The translations under genes were made by a program, and so were the position numbers. DNA of 64,000 bases from the NCBI GenBank assembly GCA_913777665.1, contig CAJYTF010000015.1:140882-204881 (forward strand), given 5' to 3'. The notes under the pieces are model-generated. The model ran no database searches. It was not told where the DNA came from and was given only the letters and a program-made list of their open reading frames with translations. Positions 8,158 through 16,457 of this stretch are shown one piece after another (position 1 is the stretch's first letter; each line of letters starts with the position of its first letter). Source of the stretch: an uncultured Myroides sp. Its GTDB lineage: Bacteria; Bacteroidota; Bacteroidia; Flavobacteriales; Flavobacteriaceae.

Positions 8158-10080
8158 ATGCTTAATATACACGATTTATCCGTATCGTTTAGCGGAGATT
8201 TTTTGTTTGAAAACGTCACTTTTCGGTTAGGAGCCGGCGATAGAATTGGTTTAATCGGTAAAAACGGGGCTGGTAAATCAACCTTACTTAAAATTTTGTC
8301 GGGTGAAGTCGAGCCAGATTCGGGAGTCATTGCTTTTGATAAAGAAATTAAAATCGGTTTTCTAAAACAGGATATCGATTTTGTAAAAGGAAGAACCATT
8401 TTAGAAGAAGCTTATCAGGCTTTCGATGAGATTTTGTATGTAGAAGATCAGCTTCAAAAATCAAACAACGAATTGGTTGAACGTACTGATTACGAATCAG
8501 AATCGTATCATGAATTAATTGATAAAGTAAGCGATTTAACGCATAGATTCGATATTTTAGGCGGTTATCAGTATCAAGGAAATACAGAGAAAGTACTTTT
8601 AGGTTTAGGTTTTAAACGCGATGATTTCAATAAGTTGACCGATACATTTTCGGGTGGTTGGCGAATGCGTATTGAATTGGCTAAACTGCTGCTTCAGAAC
8701 AACGATATTTTGTTGTTAGATGAGCCTACGAATCACTTGGATATTGAATCGATTATCTGGTTGGAAAATTTCCTAAAATCATTTTCGGGAGCGGTCGTTT
8801 TAGTTTCGCATGATAAAATGTTTTTGGACAATGTAACTAACAGAACCGTTGAAATTTCGTTAGGGAAAATTTACGATTTTAATAAACCATACACCCAATA
8901 TTTGGTTTTGCGAGAAGAAATGCGTGAAATGCAACTTGCTGCGCAAAAGAATCAAGCGAAGAAGATTGAAGAAACCGAAAAACTGATTGAAAAATTCCGC
9001 TATAAAGCAACCAAAGCGTCTATGGCGCAATCGCTCATCAAAAAATTGGATAAAGTTGAACGTATCGAAGTTGATGAAGACGATAATTCGGTAATGAATA
9101 TTTCGTTTCCTGTATCGCAAACTCCGGGAAAAGTTGTTTTAGAAATCGAAAAAGTTACGAAAGCTTATGGTGAGAAAATCATTTTTAAAGACATCAACCT
9201 GTTTATCGAACGCGGAAGTAAAATTGCATTTGTAGGTCAGAATGGTCAAGGAAAATCGACCCTAATCAAGGCAATAATGAATGAATTTGATTATGATGGA
9301 TCGATAAAAATTGGTCATAATGTTCAATTAGGTTATTTCGCACAAAATCAGGCAGATTATTTAGATGGAGAAAAAACATTGCTAGATACGATGATTGATG
9401 CAGCTACAGATTCTAATCGATCAAAAGTTCGTGATATGTTGGGATCGTTTTTGTTTCGTGGCGATGATGTTGAGAAAAAGGTGAAAGTACTCTCTGGAGG
9501 TGAACGAAATCGTTTGGCATTGGCAATGTTGCTTTTAAAACCAATCAATGTTTTGCTGATGGATGAGCCTACGAACCATTTAGATATTAAATCGAAAAAT
9601 GTGTTAAAGGCGGCTTTGAAAAATTATGAAGGAACTTTGCTGTTAGTATCACACGATCGTGATTTTTTACAAGGAATGACGGATAAAGTGTACGAATTCA
9701 AAGATCAAAAGATAAAAGAATATTTAGGCGATATTAATTATTTTCTAGAAGAACGTAACGCAAGCGATATGCGCGATTTTGAACAGAAAAAAGATGCCAA
9801 TACCCAAGTGAAACAAGAAGTTGTTGTAAAACAGCAAAAATCACTTTCTTACGACGATCAAAAACGTTTAAAGACGTTGCATAATAAATTGAGTAAAGCA
9901 GAAAGCACTATTACAGATTTGGAAAAAAAAATCGCAAAAGCCGATTTAGAACTCGCTAAAGATTATGAAAAGTTGATGAACGATACCAAATGGTTCACCG
10001 CTTACGAAAAATTAAAATCCGATTTGGATAAAACAATGGAAGACTGGGAAAAAACGCAGGAAGAAATTGATAGTTTATAA
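8158..10080 (+). CDS. ABC-F family ATPase (Uup/EttA-like, ribosome-associated)
   Basis: 640 aa with two ABC ATPase domains and no membrane domain. Walker A motifs are GKNGAGKST (about 34-42) and GQNGQGKST (about 361-369); signatures are SGGWRMR and SGGERNR, each followed by a DEPTNHLD Walker B. The helical linker between the cassettes (REEMREMQLAAQKNQ to KKLDKVERI) is the P-site-tRNA interaction motif region of ABC-F factors. The C-terminal 75 residues form a coiled coil, as in Uup. Such proteins act on stalled or early ribosomes; whether this copy is housekeeping or confers antibiotic protection cannot be read from sequence. Confidence 0.92.
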   Translation: MLNIHDLSVSFSGDFLFENVTFRLGAGDRIGLIGKNGAGKSTLLKILSGEVEPDSGVIAFDKEIKIGFLKQDIDFVKGRTILEEAYQAFDEILYVEDQLQKSNNELVERTDYESESYHELIDKVSDLTHRFDILGGYQYQGNTEKVLLGLGFKRDDFNKLTDTFSGGWRMRIELAKLLLQNNDILLLDEPTNHLDIESIIWLENFLKSFSGAVVLVSHDKMFLDNVTNRTVEISLGKIYDFNKPYTQYLVLREEMREMQLAAQKNQAKKIEETEKLIEKFRYKATKASMAQSLIKKLDKVERIEVDEDDNSVMNISFPVSQTPGKVVLEIEKVTKAYGEKIIFKDINLFIERGSKIAFVGQNGQGKSTLIKAIMNEFDYDGSIKIGHNVQLGYFAQNQADYLDGEKTLLDTMIDAATDSNRSKVRDMLGSFLFRGDDVEKKVKVLSGGERNRLALAMLLLKPINVLLMDEPTNHLDIKSKNVLKAALKNYEGTLLLVSHDRDFLQGMTDKVYEFKDQKIKEYLGDINYFLEERNASDMRDFEQKKDANTQVKQEVVVKQQKSLSYDDQKRLKTLHNKLSKAESTITDLEKKIAKADLELAKDYEKLMNDTKWFTAYEKLKSDLDKTMEDWEKTQEEIDSL

Positions 10081-10110
10081 AAAAAGCAAGGTTTTAAACC
10101 TTGCTTTTTT
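10081..10110. terminator. Bidirectional terminator between ABC-F and DUF4136 genes
   Basis: AAAAAGCAAGG / CCTTGCTTTTT stem with a TTTTAAA centre and A/T tracts on both sides. It serves the convergent genes ending at 10080 (+) and 10109 (-). Confidence 0.88.
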
Positions 10111-10642
10111 ATTTAGGAAACGTTTCTAAAACTTTTGTAACAAATTCTTTAATACGTTCTTCTTTTTTGCTTTGTTTGGTAGCTAAATAACCACTTCCTT
10201 TCCCTTGCCAGATTAATTCTTTATTAGCTGCTTTTAGAATATCGATATAAAGAATTCCTTGGGTTGAAGTGGATACCGATTGGTATCCAGGACCCATCAT
10301 CCACGGATTCCATCCCCATGGGCGGTACATTCCGTAACCCCAACCACCATAAAATGAATTGACATTTACAATTTGTTTGGCATCTGTAAACAAGTTAATC
10401 AGCAAATCAGGATTTTCACTTTTTGTAAATCCCTTAGCAGTTAGTTCTTCATCAATCGCTTTTAAAATACGTTTTTTATCCAAGTCAGAAATATTGATTT
10501 TATCAACACCGTCTTTCATAAAAGCATACGTTTTAAACTGACTGAAATTTACCGTATTGTCATAATCAGTAGCAACTTGCACCGAACTGCACGAAGCCAC
10601 AACAAACAGCAACAGTAGAGGTAATAGTTTAAATAGTTTCAT
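10109..10642 (-). CDS. DUF4136 domain lipoprotein
   Basis: 177 aa. Lipoprotein signal with Cys at residue 18 (VVASCSS). It matches the DUF4136 pattern: ATDYD...NFSQFKTYAF near the N-terminus, LDKKRILKAIDEELTAKGF, NPDLLINLF, a Gly/Trp/Tyr-rich segment (GGWGYGMYRPWGWNPW) and a C-terminal GILYIDILKAANKELIWQGKG. Function is unknown; the family is widespread in Bacteroidota envelopes. It lies 6 nt downstream of the urocanase gene on the same strand, so it is probably cotranscribed with it. Confidence 0.85.
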   Translation of the reverse strand: MKLFKLLPLLLLFVVASCSSVQVATDYDNTVNFSQFKTYAFMKDGVDKINISDLDKKRILKAIDEELTAKGFTKSENPDLLINLFTDAKQIVNVNSFYGGWGYGMYRPWGWNPWMMGPGYQSVSTSTQGILYIDILKAANKELIWQGKGSGYLATKQSKKEERIKEFVTKVLETFPK

Positions 10643-10648
10643 AATATT

Positions 10649-12814
10649 TTAGTTTAATAAATTGTCGTCAACTAAATTAGGTAGCGTAACTTTTAATAAA
10701 GGTTCCGCTTCCATTGCACGTTTTATTGCAAATACAGCGCCTTCGTTTCTTGCCCAGCTTCTACGAGATATTCCGTTGTTAACATCCCAGAAAAGCATCG
10801 ATTTTAAGCGTTGTTCCGCTTCTAAACTACCATCAAGAAGCATACCAAAACCGCCGTTAATTACTTCGCCCCAGCCAACACCGCCGCCGTTGTGAATAGA
10901 AACCCATGTTGCACCACGGAAACTGTCGCCAATTACGTTGTGAATTGCCATATCGGCTGTGAATCGAGATCCGTCATAAATATTCGATGTTTCACGATAT
11001 GGAGAATCTGTTCCCGATACATCATGATGATCACGACCTAAAACAACCGGACCAATTTTTCCTGTAGCAATAGCATCGTTAAACGCTTTTGCTATGTTGG
11101 TTCTACCTTCGGCATCGGCGTATAAAATTCTAGCTTGAGATCCAACTACCAATTTATTTTCTTGTGCACCGCGGATCCACTGAATATTGTCTTTCATTTG
11201 CTGTTGAATTTCAACAGGCGATGTTTTGATCATTTCCTCTAAAACTTCACACGCAATAGCATCGGTTTTCTGTAAATCTTCCGGATTATTGCTTGCGCAA
11301 ACCCAACGGAAAGGTCCAAAACCGTAATCAAAACACATTGGTCCCATGATATCTTGAACGTAAGATGGATATTTAAATTCGCGACCTAATGTTGGATTAG
11401 GGTTCATAACATCAGCTCCAGCACGCGATGCTTCTAACAAAAAGGCATTTCCGTAATCAAAAAAGTAGGTGCCTTTTGCTGTATGTTTATTGATAGCAGC
11501 CGAATGACGACGCAAGGTTTCCTGAACTTTTCCTTTAAATAATTTCGGTTGATCTGCCATCATTTGGTTGGCTTCTTCAAACGAAATTCCTACCGGATAA
11601 TATCCACCAGCCCAAGGATTGTGAAGCGAAGTTTGATCGGATCCTAAATCGATCATTACATTTTCCTGATCGAATTTTTCCCAAACATCCACCACATTAC
11701 CTAAATAAGCAATAGAAACTACTTCGTTAGCTGCTTGTGCCTTTTTAACGCGATTTACCAATTGATCTAAATCTTCAATTACTTCATGAATCCAACCTTG
11801 ACTGTGACGAATTTTCGTGATTTTTGGATTTACTTCGGCACAAACCGTAATACAGCCGGCAATTGTTCCCGCTTTTGGCTGTGCACCACTCATTCCTCCT
11901 AAGCCAGAAGTTACAAACAGGTTACCTTTTGGTTCTTTGCCAATTTTTCTGAAACCGTTTAAAACCGTGATGGTTGTGCCGTGCACAATTCCTTGTGGCC
12001 CAATGTACATGTACGATCCCGCAGTCATTTGTCCGTATTGTGTAACACCCAACGCGTTGAATTTTTCCCAATCATCCGGTTTAGAATAGTTCGGAATCAT
12101 CATTCCGTTGGTAACAACAACTCTTGGCGCATTTTTGTGTGATGGAAACAAACCCATTGGGTGACCAGAATACATAACCAATGTTTGCTCATCGGTCATT
12201 TCGCCCAAATATTTCATGGTTAACAGATATTGCGCCCAATTGCTGAACACGCCTCCGTTACCGCCATAGGTAATTAATTCGTGCGGATGTTGCGCCACAG
12301 CATAATCCAGATTGTTCTGAATCATCATTTGTATGGCTTTTGCCTGTAACGATTTCCCAGGGTATTCGTTAATATCACGAGCGTACATGCGGTATTTCGG
12401 ACGAAAACGGTACATGTAAATTCGCCCGTATTTTTCTAATTCTTCCTTAAATTCAGGTATCAACGTTTCATGATGCTGCGGTTCAAAATAGCGCAAAGCA
12501 TTACGTAATGCCAGTGTTTTTTCTTCTGCCGATAATATTTCTTTACGCTTTGGTGCGTGATTAATGGTAGCGTCGTATAAAGCTTTTGATGGCAATTGTG
12601 CCGGAATTCCCTGAAGAATTTCTTCTTGAAACGTCATAATTCGTGGTTTTGTTTTTTTCTTAATTTGATCGATTAATTTACTAAATCCGTAAGGGCAGTG
12701 TTTGCATCCACTCATGCAGCAATGTCCACGATTTAAAAGATATTTTTCGGTAAAAATTCTAAAACCTTTGTCCGAAAGGTAATAATCTTCGCCTTCAATT
12801 AAATCTTTTCTCAT
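10649..12814 (-). CDS. hutU: Urocanate hydratase with an N-terminal DUF5522-type Cys-rich domain
   Basis: Urocanase converts urocanate to imidazolonepropionate in histidine breakdown, using tightly bound NAD+. Family signatures include GLGGMSGAQPKAGTIAGC, YIGPQGIVHGTT, GRDHHDVSG and SIHNGGGVGWGEVINGG. From the ATG at 12814 the protein is 721 aa; the classical urocanase start (MTFQEEIL) would be the in-frame ATG at 12637. The extra 59 residues carry the motif GHCCMSGCKHCPYGF, usually a free-standing small protein (DUF5522), here joined with no stop between. A TAAATTTG box lies 5 nt before 12814. The frame stays open up to 12892, but those 26 residues come from an intergenic repeat and lie upstream of the promoter, so they are excluded. 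Confidence 0.92.
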   Translation of the reverse strand: MRKDLIEGEDYYLSDKGFRIFTEKYLLNRGHCCMSGCKHCPYGFSKLIDQIKKKTKPRIMTFQEEILQGIPAQLPSKALYDATINHAPKRKEILSAEEKTLALRNALRYFEPQHHETLIPEFKEELEKYGRIYMYRFRPKYRMYARDINEYPGKSLQAKAIQMMIQNNLDYAVAQHPHELITYGGNGGVFSNWAQYLLTMKYLGEMTDEQTLVMYSGHPMGLFPSHKNAPRVVVTNGMMIPNYSKPDDWEKFNALGVTQYGQMTAGSYMYIGPQGIVHGTTITVLNGFRKIGKEPKGNLFVTSGLGGMSGAQPKAGTIAGCITVCAEVNPKITKIRHSQGWIHEVIEDLDQLVNRVKKAQAANEVVSIAYLGNVVDVWEKFDQENVMIDLGSDQTSLHNPWAGGYYPVGISFEEANQMMADQPKLFKGKVQETLRRHSAAINKHTAKGTYFFDYGNAFLLEASRAGADVMNPNPTLGREFKYPSYVQDIMGPMCFDYGFGPFRWVCASNNPEDLQKTDAIACEVLEEMIKTSPVEIQQQMKDNIQWIRGAQENKLVVGSQARILYADAEGRTNIAKAFNDAIATGKIGPVVLGRDHHDVSGTDSPYRETSNIYDGSRFTADMAIHNVIGDSFRGATWVSIHNGGGVGWGEVINGGFGMLLDGSLEAEQRLKSMLFWDVNNGISRRSWARNEGAVFAIKRAMEAEPLLKVTLPNLVDDNLLN

Positions 12815-12819
12815 AACTA

Positions 12820-12827
12820 CAAATTTA
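12820..12827 (-). promoter_or_regulatory. Promoter -7 box for hutU
   Basis: TAAATTTG on the minus strand, an exact TAnnTTTG match, ends 5 nt before the ATG at 12814. Transcription would begin at or next to the start codon, implying a nearly leaderless mRNA. Confidence 0.6.
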
Positions 12828-12860
12828 GTGAATAATTTTTGTTTTTTGTGTGGGTATGAT

Positions 12861-12888
12861 AGATGTTTGGTGTTTGGCGTAGGATGTT
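12861..12888 (+). repeat. Dispersed intergenic repeat, copy A
   Basis: The segment starting AGATGTTTGGTGTTTGGCG and ending AGGATGTT resembles copy B at 12952-12983 in inverted orientation and copy C at 52115-52147, also inverted (22 of 27 positions equal between A and C). It lies between divergent promoters. Confidence 0.5.
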
Positions 12889-12951
12889 TCATTTTCGGAA
12901 TTTGATCGGTTTTTAAATTGAAAGTGAAATAAATAAGATTGTTAATTCATT

Positions 12952-12983
12952 AAACACCCATCCATCCTACATCAAACATCTCA
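12952..12983 (-). repeat. Dispersed intergenic repeat, copy B
   Basis: Read on the minus strand it begins GTGAGATGTTTGATGTAGG and continues GATGGATGGGTGTTT. It is inverted relative to copy A about 70 nt away, so the pair could form a long imperfect hairpin between hutU and the operon starting at 13006. Confidence 0.5.
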
Positions 12984-12993
12984 CAAAAAGTGA

Positions 12994-13001
12994 TAAATTT
13001 G
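12994..13001 (+). promoter_or_regulatory. Promoter -7 box for the 13.0-16.4 kb operon
   Basis: An exact TAAATTTG match, 4 nt before the ATG at 13006. It mirrors the hutU promoter and again implies a leaderless or near-leaderless transcript. Confidence 0.6.
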
Positions 13002-13005
13002 CCCT

Positions 13006-13332
13006 ATGCGATTGATCATTTCTAAATTTTGGGTGCCAAAAGGCTTTTCGGGTATCACTGTTTATCCGTTTATTTTTGCGCGCGAAAAGCATCTACGTAC
13101 CCATAAAACCTTTGTTAATCACGAAAAAATACATTTGCGACAGCAGATAGAATTATTAATTCTTCCGTTTTTTATCTGGTATGTTTTGGAATTTCTGGTT
13201 CGATTGATTCAATATAAAAATCGAAAAAAAGCCTATCGAAATATCTCTTTTGAACGGGAAGCCTATGCAAACGAATCGAATCCAGATTATCTTACCAACC
13301 GAAAATTCTTTTCTTTTTTCAATTATTTATGA
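13006..13332 (+). CDS. Small membrane protein with an HExxH motif
   Basis: 108 aa, not assigned to a named family. HEKIHLRQQ (about residues 39-47) fits the HExxH zinc-binding motif, followed by a hydrophobic stretch (ELLILPFFIWYVLEFLV, about 49-65) and a later acidic segment FEREAYANE that could give a third ligand. This layout suggests a minimal membrane metalloprotease-like protein, but activity is not shown. It is the first gene of an overlapping unit: its TGA overlaps the next ATG (ATGA). The start fits the promoter box just upstream. Confidence 0.7.
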   Translation: MRLIISKFWVPKGFSGITVYPFIFAREKHLRTHKTFVNHEKIHLRQQIELLILPFFIWYVLEFLVRLIQYKNRKKAYRNISFEREAYANESNPDYLTNRKFFSFFNYL

Positions 13333-14213
13333 TACAGCCACAACAAGAATCCTTCAATCAAAAAATAGATATACCCAATAATTTAGGGATTGAAGTTTAT
13401 GTAAAGAGGGAAGATGTGTTGCATAGTGAAATATCGGGAAACAAATTCCGCAAGCTGAAATATAATTTAATTGAAGCTCAGAATTTAGGATTTACAAAAT
13501 TACTGACATTTGGCGGAGCGTATTCAAACCATATTGCAGCAGTTGCTGCAGCTGGTAAAGAATTTGGTTTTGAAACGATCGGAGTAATTCGTGGCGAAGA
13601 ATTGCAGGAAAAATATCTGGAAAATCCTACTTTAGAAAAGGCATCAGAAAACGGAATGCAGTTTGAATTTGTTACCAGAACGCAATATCGCGATAAAAAT
13701 AATGCAGCGTTTTTAGATCAACTGAAAGAAAAATTTGGCGATTTTTATTTGATTCCTGAAGGCGGAACAAACAATTTGGCGGTAAAAGGTTGTAGAGAAA
13801 TTTTAACGAATGACGACAAAATGTTCGATTTTATCTGTTGTGCCGTTGGTACAGGCGGAACCATTTCGGGAATTATCAATAGTTTAAAACCGCATCAAAG
13901 AGCACTTGGTTTTCCTGCTTTAAAAGGCGATTTCTTAAGAGAAGATATCCAAAAATATGCAGAAAACAGTCAGTGGAATTTGGTAACTGATTATCATTTT
14001 GGAGGTTACGCAAAGTTAAATGATGAGCTGAAACAGTTTATGAAACAATTTTTTAAAAAATATTTAATATCTTTGGATCCTGTTTATACATCAAAAACGT
14101 TTTTTGGTGTAATCGATTTGATATCAAAAGGTTATTTTAAACCAGATTCAAAAATATTAATAATTCATACCGGAGGTTTACAAGGGCTTCAATCTAACAT
14201 TGCTGAAATATGA
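13329..14213 (+). CDS. PLP-dependent ACC deaminase / D-cysteine desulfhydrase family enzyme
   Basis: 294 aa, fold-type II PLP enzyme. EISGNKFRKLKYN (about 35-46) contains the probable Schiff-base lysine K39, as in GNK of ACC deaminases. FGGAYSNHIAAVAAAG and the phosphate-binding CAVGTGGTISGII fit the family. Related enzymes release ammonia from ACC or sulfide from D-cysteine; in organisms of this kind D-cysteine desulfhydrase activity is the likelier one (inference). The gene overlaps both neighbours by 4 nt, so it is translationally coupled. It is shorter than typical 330-340 aa members. Confidence 0.82.
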   Translation: MIQPQQESFNQKIDIPNNLGIEVYVKREDVLHSEISGNKFRKLKYNLIEAQNLGFTKLLTFGGAYSNHIAAVAAAGKEFGFETIGVIRGEELQEKYLENPTLEKASENGMQFEFVTRTQYRDKNNAAFLDQLKEKFGDFYLIPEGGTNNLAVKGCREILTNDDKMFDFICCAVGTGGTISGIINSLKPHQRALGFPALKGDFLREDIQKYAENSQWNLVTDYHFGGYAKLNDELKQFMKQFFKKYLISLDPVYTSKTFFGVIDLISKGYFKPDSKILIIHTGGLQGLQSNIAEI

Positions 14214-15127
14214 AGAAAGTATTGTCCGTACTATTTACAGGATTGATTTTAATGAGTTGCAGTGCTGCTCATAATACAAAAGTAAAAGAAAAGATTGCCA
14301 AAGAATACGGAAATGGTGATAATAAGAAGAAAAAAGTAGTTGTTACAACCACATCTGCAGTTAAAAAAGAAAGTACTCCGATAGCAGAACCAAAACCTGC
14401 AAAACCTGTTAAACCTTTATTAGAAAAAGACGACAGTGAAACATTAATAGCAACTTCAAAAGTAAATGTTTCAAAAAATACCGTAGAAGATTATATCGAT
14501 TTATATTCTGGCGCAGCAATGCAAAGTATGAAAACGTACGGAATTCCGGCAAGTATTAAACTGGCACAAGGAATTTTAGAATCGGGATCAGGAAACGGAA
14601 CGTTGTGCAGAACTGCTAATAACCATTTCGGCATTAAATGTAAGGAAGAATGGACAGGCGAAACGGTTTCTCATACCGATGATGCACCCGATGAATGCTT
14701 TAGAAAATACCATTCGGCAATGGAATCTTACAACGATCATTCTGAATTTTTAGCGAACAGAGTGTACTACAAAAATTTGTTCACATTAGATAAAAGCGAT
14801 TATTCTGCTTGGGCAAAAGGTTTAAAGAAAGCCGGTTATGCTACAGATCCTCGTTATCCTCAAAAATTAATCAGCATTATAGAGCGATATAAGTTGTATG
14901 AATACGATCAAAAAGTTTTAGGTTCAGATTATCAGTTTGTTCCAACGAAAACCGATGAAGTTGTAGCGACAAATTACGGAGCTCAGGCACAAACTTATAC
15001 CGTTCAGGCGGGCGATACGTTGTTTGCAATCTGTCAGAAATTTAATTCATCGGTAGATCATATCAAACAATTAAACAGTTTAAATTCAAACAATTTAAGT
15101 GTAGGGCAAATCATAAAAATTCAATAA
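14210..15127 (+). CDS. Peptidoglycan glucosaminidase lipoprotein (GH73) with LysM
   Basis: 305 aa. Lipobox Cys at residue 17 (LILMSC), a Lys/Pro/Thr-rich spacer to about residue 90, a GH73 glucosaminidase domain (about 95-235) with the catalytic Glu in GILESGSGNGTLC, and a C-terminal LysM (about 262-305, YTVQAGDTLFAICQKFN...SVGQIIKIQ). It should cleave the glucosaminyl bond of peptidoglycan from the inner face of an envelope membrane. It overlaps the preceding gene by 4 nt and abuts hemL directly. Confidence 0.9.
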   Translation: MKKVLSVLFTGLILMSCSAAHNTKVKEKIAKEYGNGDNKKKKVVVTTTSAVKKESTPIAEPKPAKPVKPLLEKDDSETLIATSKVNVSKNTVEDYIDLYSGAAMQSMKTYGIPASIKLAQGILESGSGNGTLCRTANNHFGIKCKEEWTGETVSHTDDAPDECFRKYHSAMESYNDHSEFLANRVYYKNLFTLDKSDYSAWAKGLKKAGYATDPRYPQKLISIIERYKLYEYDQKVLGSDYQFVPTKTDEVVATNYGAQAQTYTVQAGDTLFAICQKFNSSVDHIKQLNSLNSNNLSVGQIIKIQ

Positions 15128-16408
15128 ATGTTATACAAACGTAGCAGCGAATTATTCGTTGAAGCATTAAAATATATACCGGGAGGAGTTAATTCTCCCG
15201 TTCGCGCGTTTAAATCAGTCGGTGGAACGCCTATTTTTATTAAAAAAGCTAGTGGCGCTTATCTTTTTGATGAAGACGATAAACGATACATTGATTACAT
15301 TAATTCATGGGGACCAATGATTTTGGGTCATGCATATCAACCGGTTGTTGATGCCGTGATTGAAAAAACAAAATTGGGAACATCGTTCGGAACTCCCACA
15401 GAGATAGAAACAGAAATTGCTAAATTGGCTGTTTCAATGGTTCCGAATATTGATAAAATTCGATTTGTAAATTCAGGAACCGAAGCTTGTATGAGTGCGG
15501 TTCGTTTGGCAAGAGGCTATACAAAACGAGAAAAAATAATCAAATTCCGCGGTTGTTATCACGGGCATTCTGATTCATTTTTAATTGCAGCAGGTAGTGG
15601 TTTGTCAACTTTTGGAGTGCCATCAAGTCCTGGAGTTACAAAAGGAACTGCGCAAGATACCTTGTTGGCAAATTTCAACGATTTAAATTCTGTAAAAGAA
15701 TTATTCCAAGCGAATAAAAATGAAATCGCAGCAATCATTATTGAACCGGTAGCAGGAAATATGGGCTGTGTGCCACCTGTGAATAATTTTCTTCATGAAT
15801 TAAGATCGATTTGCGATGAAAACGGATCATTGTTGATTTTTGATGAAGTAATGACCGGTTTTCGTTTGGCAAAAGGTGGCGCGCAAGAATTGTTTAACGT
15901 AAAGGCAGATATTGTTTGTTTTGGTAAAGTAATTGGTGGTGGCTTACCTGTTGGTGCATTTGCTGCACGCAATGAAATTATGGATTATCTGGCACCTGTA
16001 GGTCCAGTTTATCAGGCAGGAACATTGTCGGGAAATCCTTTGGCAATGGCGGCAGGTTTGGCTATGTTGCAGGCTATAAACAACGACACCGAATTATTCA
16101 ATTGTTTAGAAGCAAAAACAGCTTATTTGGAAGACGGAATTCGCAAGGTTTTAACAACCAACAATAAAACGTTTACAATAAACAGAGTAGGTTCAATGAT
16201 TTCGATTTTCTTCTGTGAGAACGAAGTGGAAAATTACGAAGATGCATCAAAAGCAGATACACCTGAATTTAAAAAATTCTTTCACGATTTGTTAGAACGC
16301 GGTATTTACATTGCACCATCGAGCTACGAAACATGGTTTATTACCGATGCTTTATCTTACGAAGATTTAGACGACACAATAAAAGTGATAGACGAAGTAA
16401 CGAAATAA
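15128..16408 (+). CDS. hemL: Glutamate-1-semialdehyde 2,1-aminomutase
   Basis: 426 aa, normal family length. A class-III aminotransferase-fold PLP enzyme making 5-aminolevulinate from glutamate-1-semialdehyde in the C5 heme pathway. Signatures are [13 protein letters not shown] at the N-terminus, [40 protein letters not shown] and the PLP-lysine block [16 protein letters not shown]. It starts immediately after the glucosaminidase stop, so it is last in the four-gene unit from 13006. A strong terminator follows. Confidence 0.96.
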   Translation: MLYKRSSELFVEALKYIPGGVNSPVRAFKSVGGTPIFIKKASGAYLFDEDDKRYIDYINSWGPMILGHAYQPVVDAVIEKTKLGTSFGTPTEIETEIAKLAVSMVPNIDKIRFVNSGTEACMSAVRLARGYTKREKIIKFRGCYHGHSDSFLIAAGSGLSTFGVPSSPGVTKGTAQDTLLANFNDLNSVKELFQANKNEIAAIIIEPVAGNMGCVPPVNNFLHELRSICDENGSLLIFDEVMTGFRLAKGGAQELFNVKADIVCFGKVIGGGLPVGAFAARNEIMDYLAPVGPVYQAGTLSGNPLAMAAGLAMLQAINNDTELFNCLEAKTAYLEDGIRKVLTTNNKTFTINRVGSMISIFFCENEVENYEDASKADTPEFKKFFHDLLERGIYIAPSSYETWFITDALSYEDLDDTIKVIDEVTK

Positions 16409-16448
16409 AAAAATGCCCCAAACAGTATCAACTTTTGGGGCATTTTCA
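16409..16448. terminator. Bidirectional terminator between hemL and an outer-membrane barrel gene
   Basis: AAAATGCCCCAAA paired with TTTTGGGGCATTTT, with A and T tracts on both sides; it serves the convergent stops at 16408 (+) and 16458 (-). Confidence 0.9.
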
Positions 16449-16457
16449 TTTTTACTT

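Noticed and set aside
12815..12892. N-terminal extension of the urocanase frame to 12892
   Set aside because: The extra codons come from a dispersed repeat and lie upstream of the promoter box at 12820-12827.
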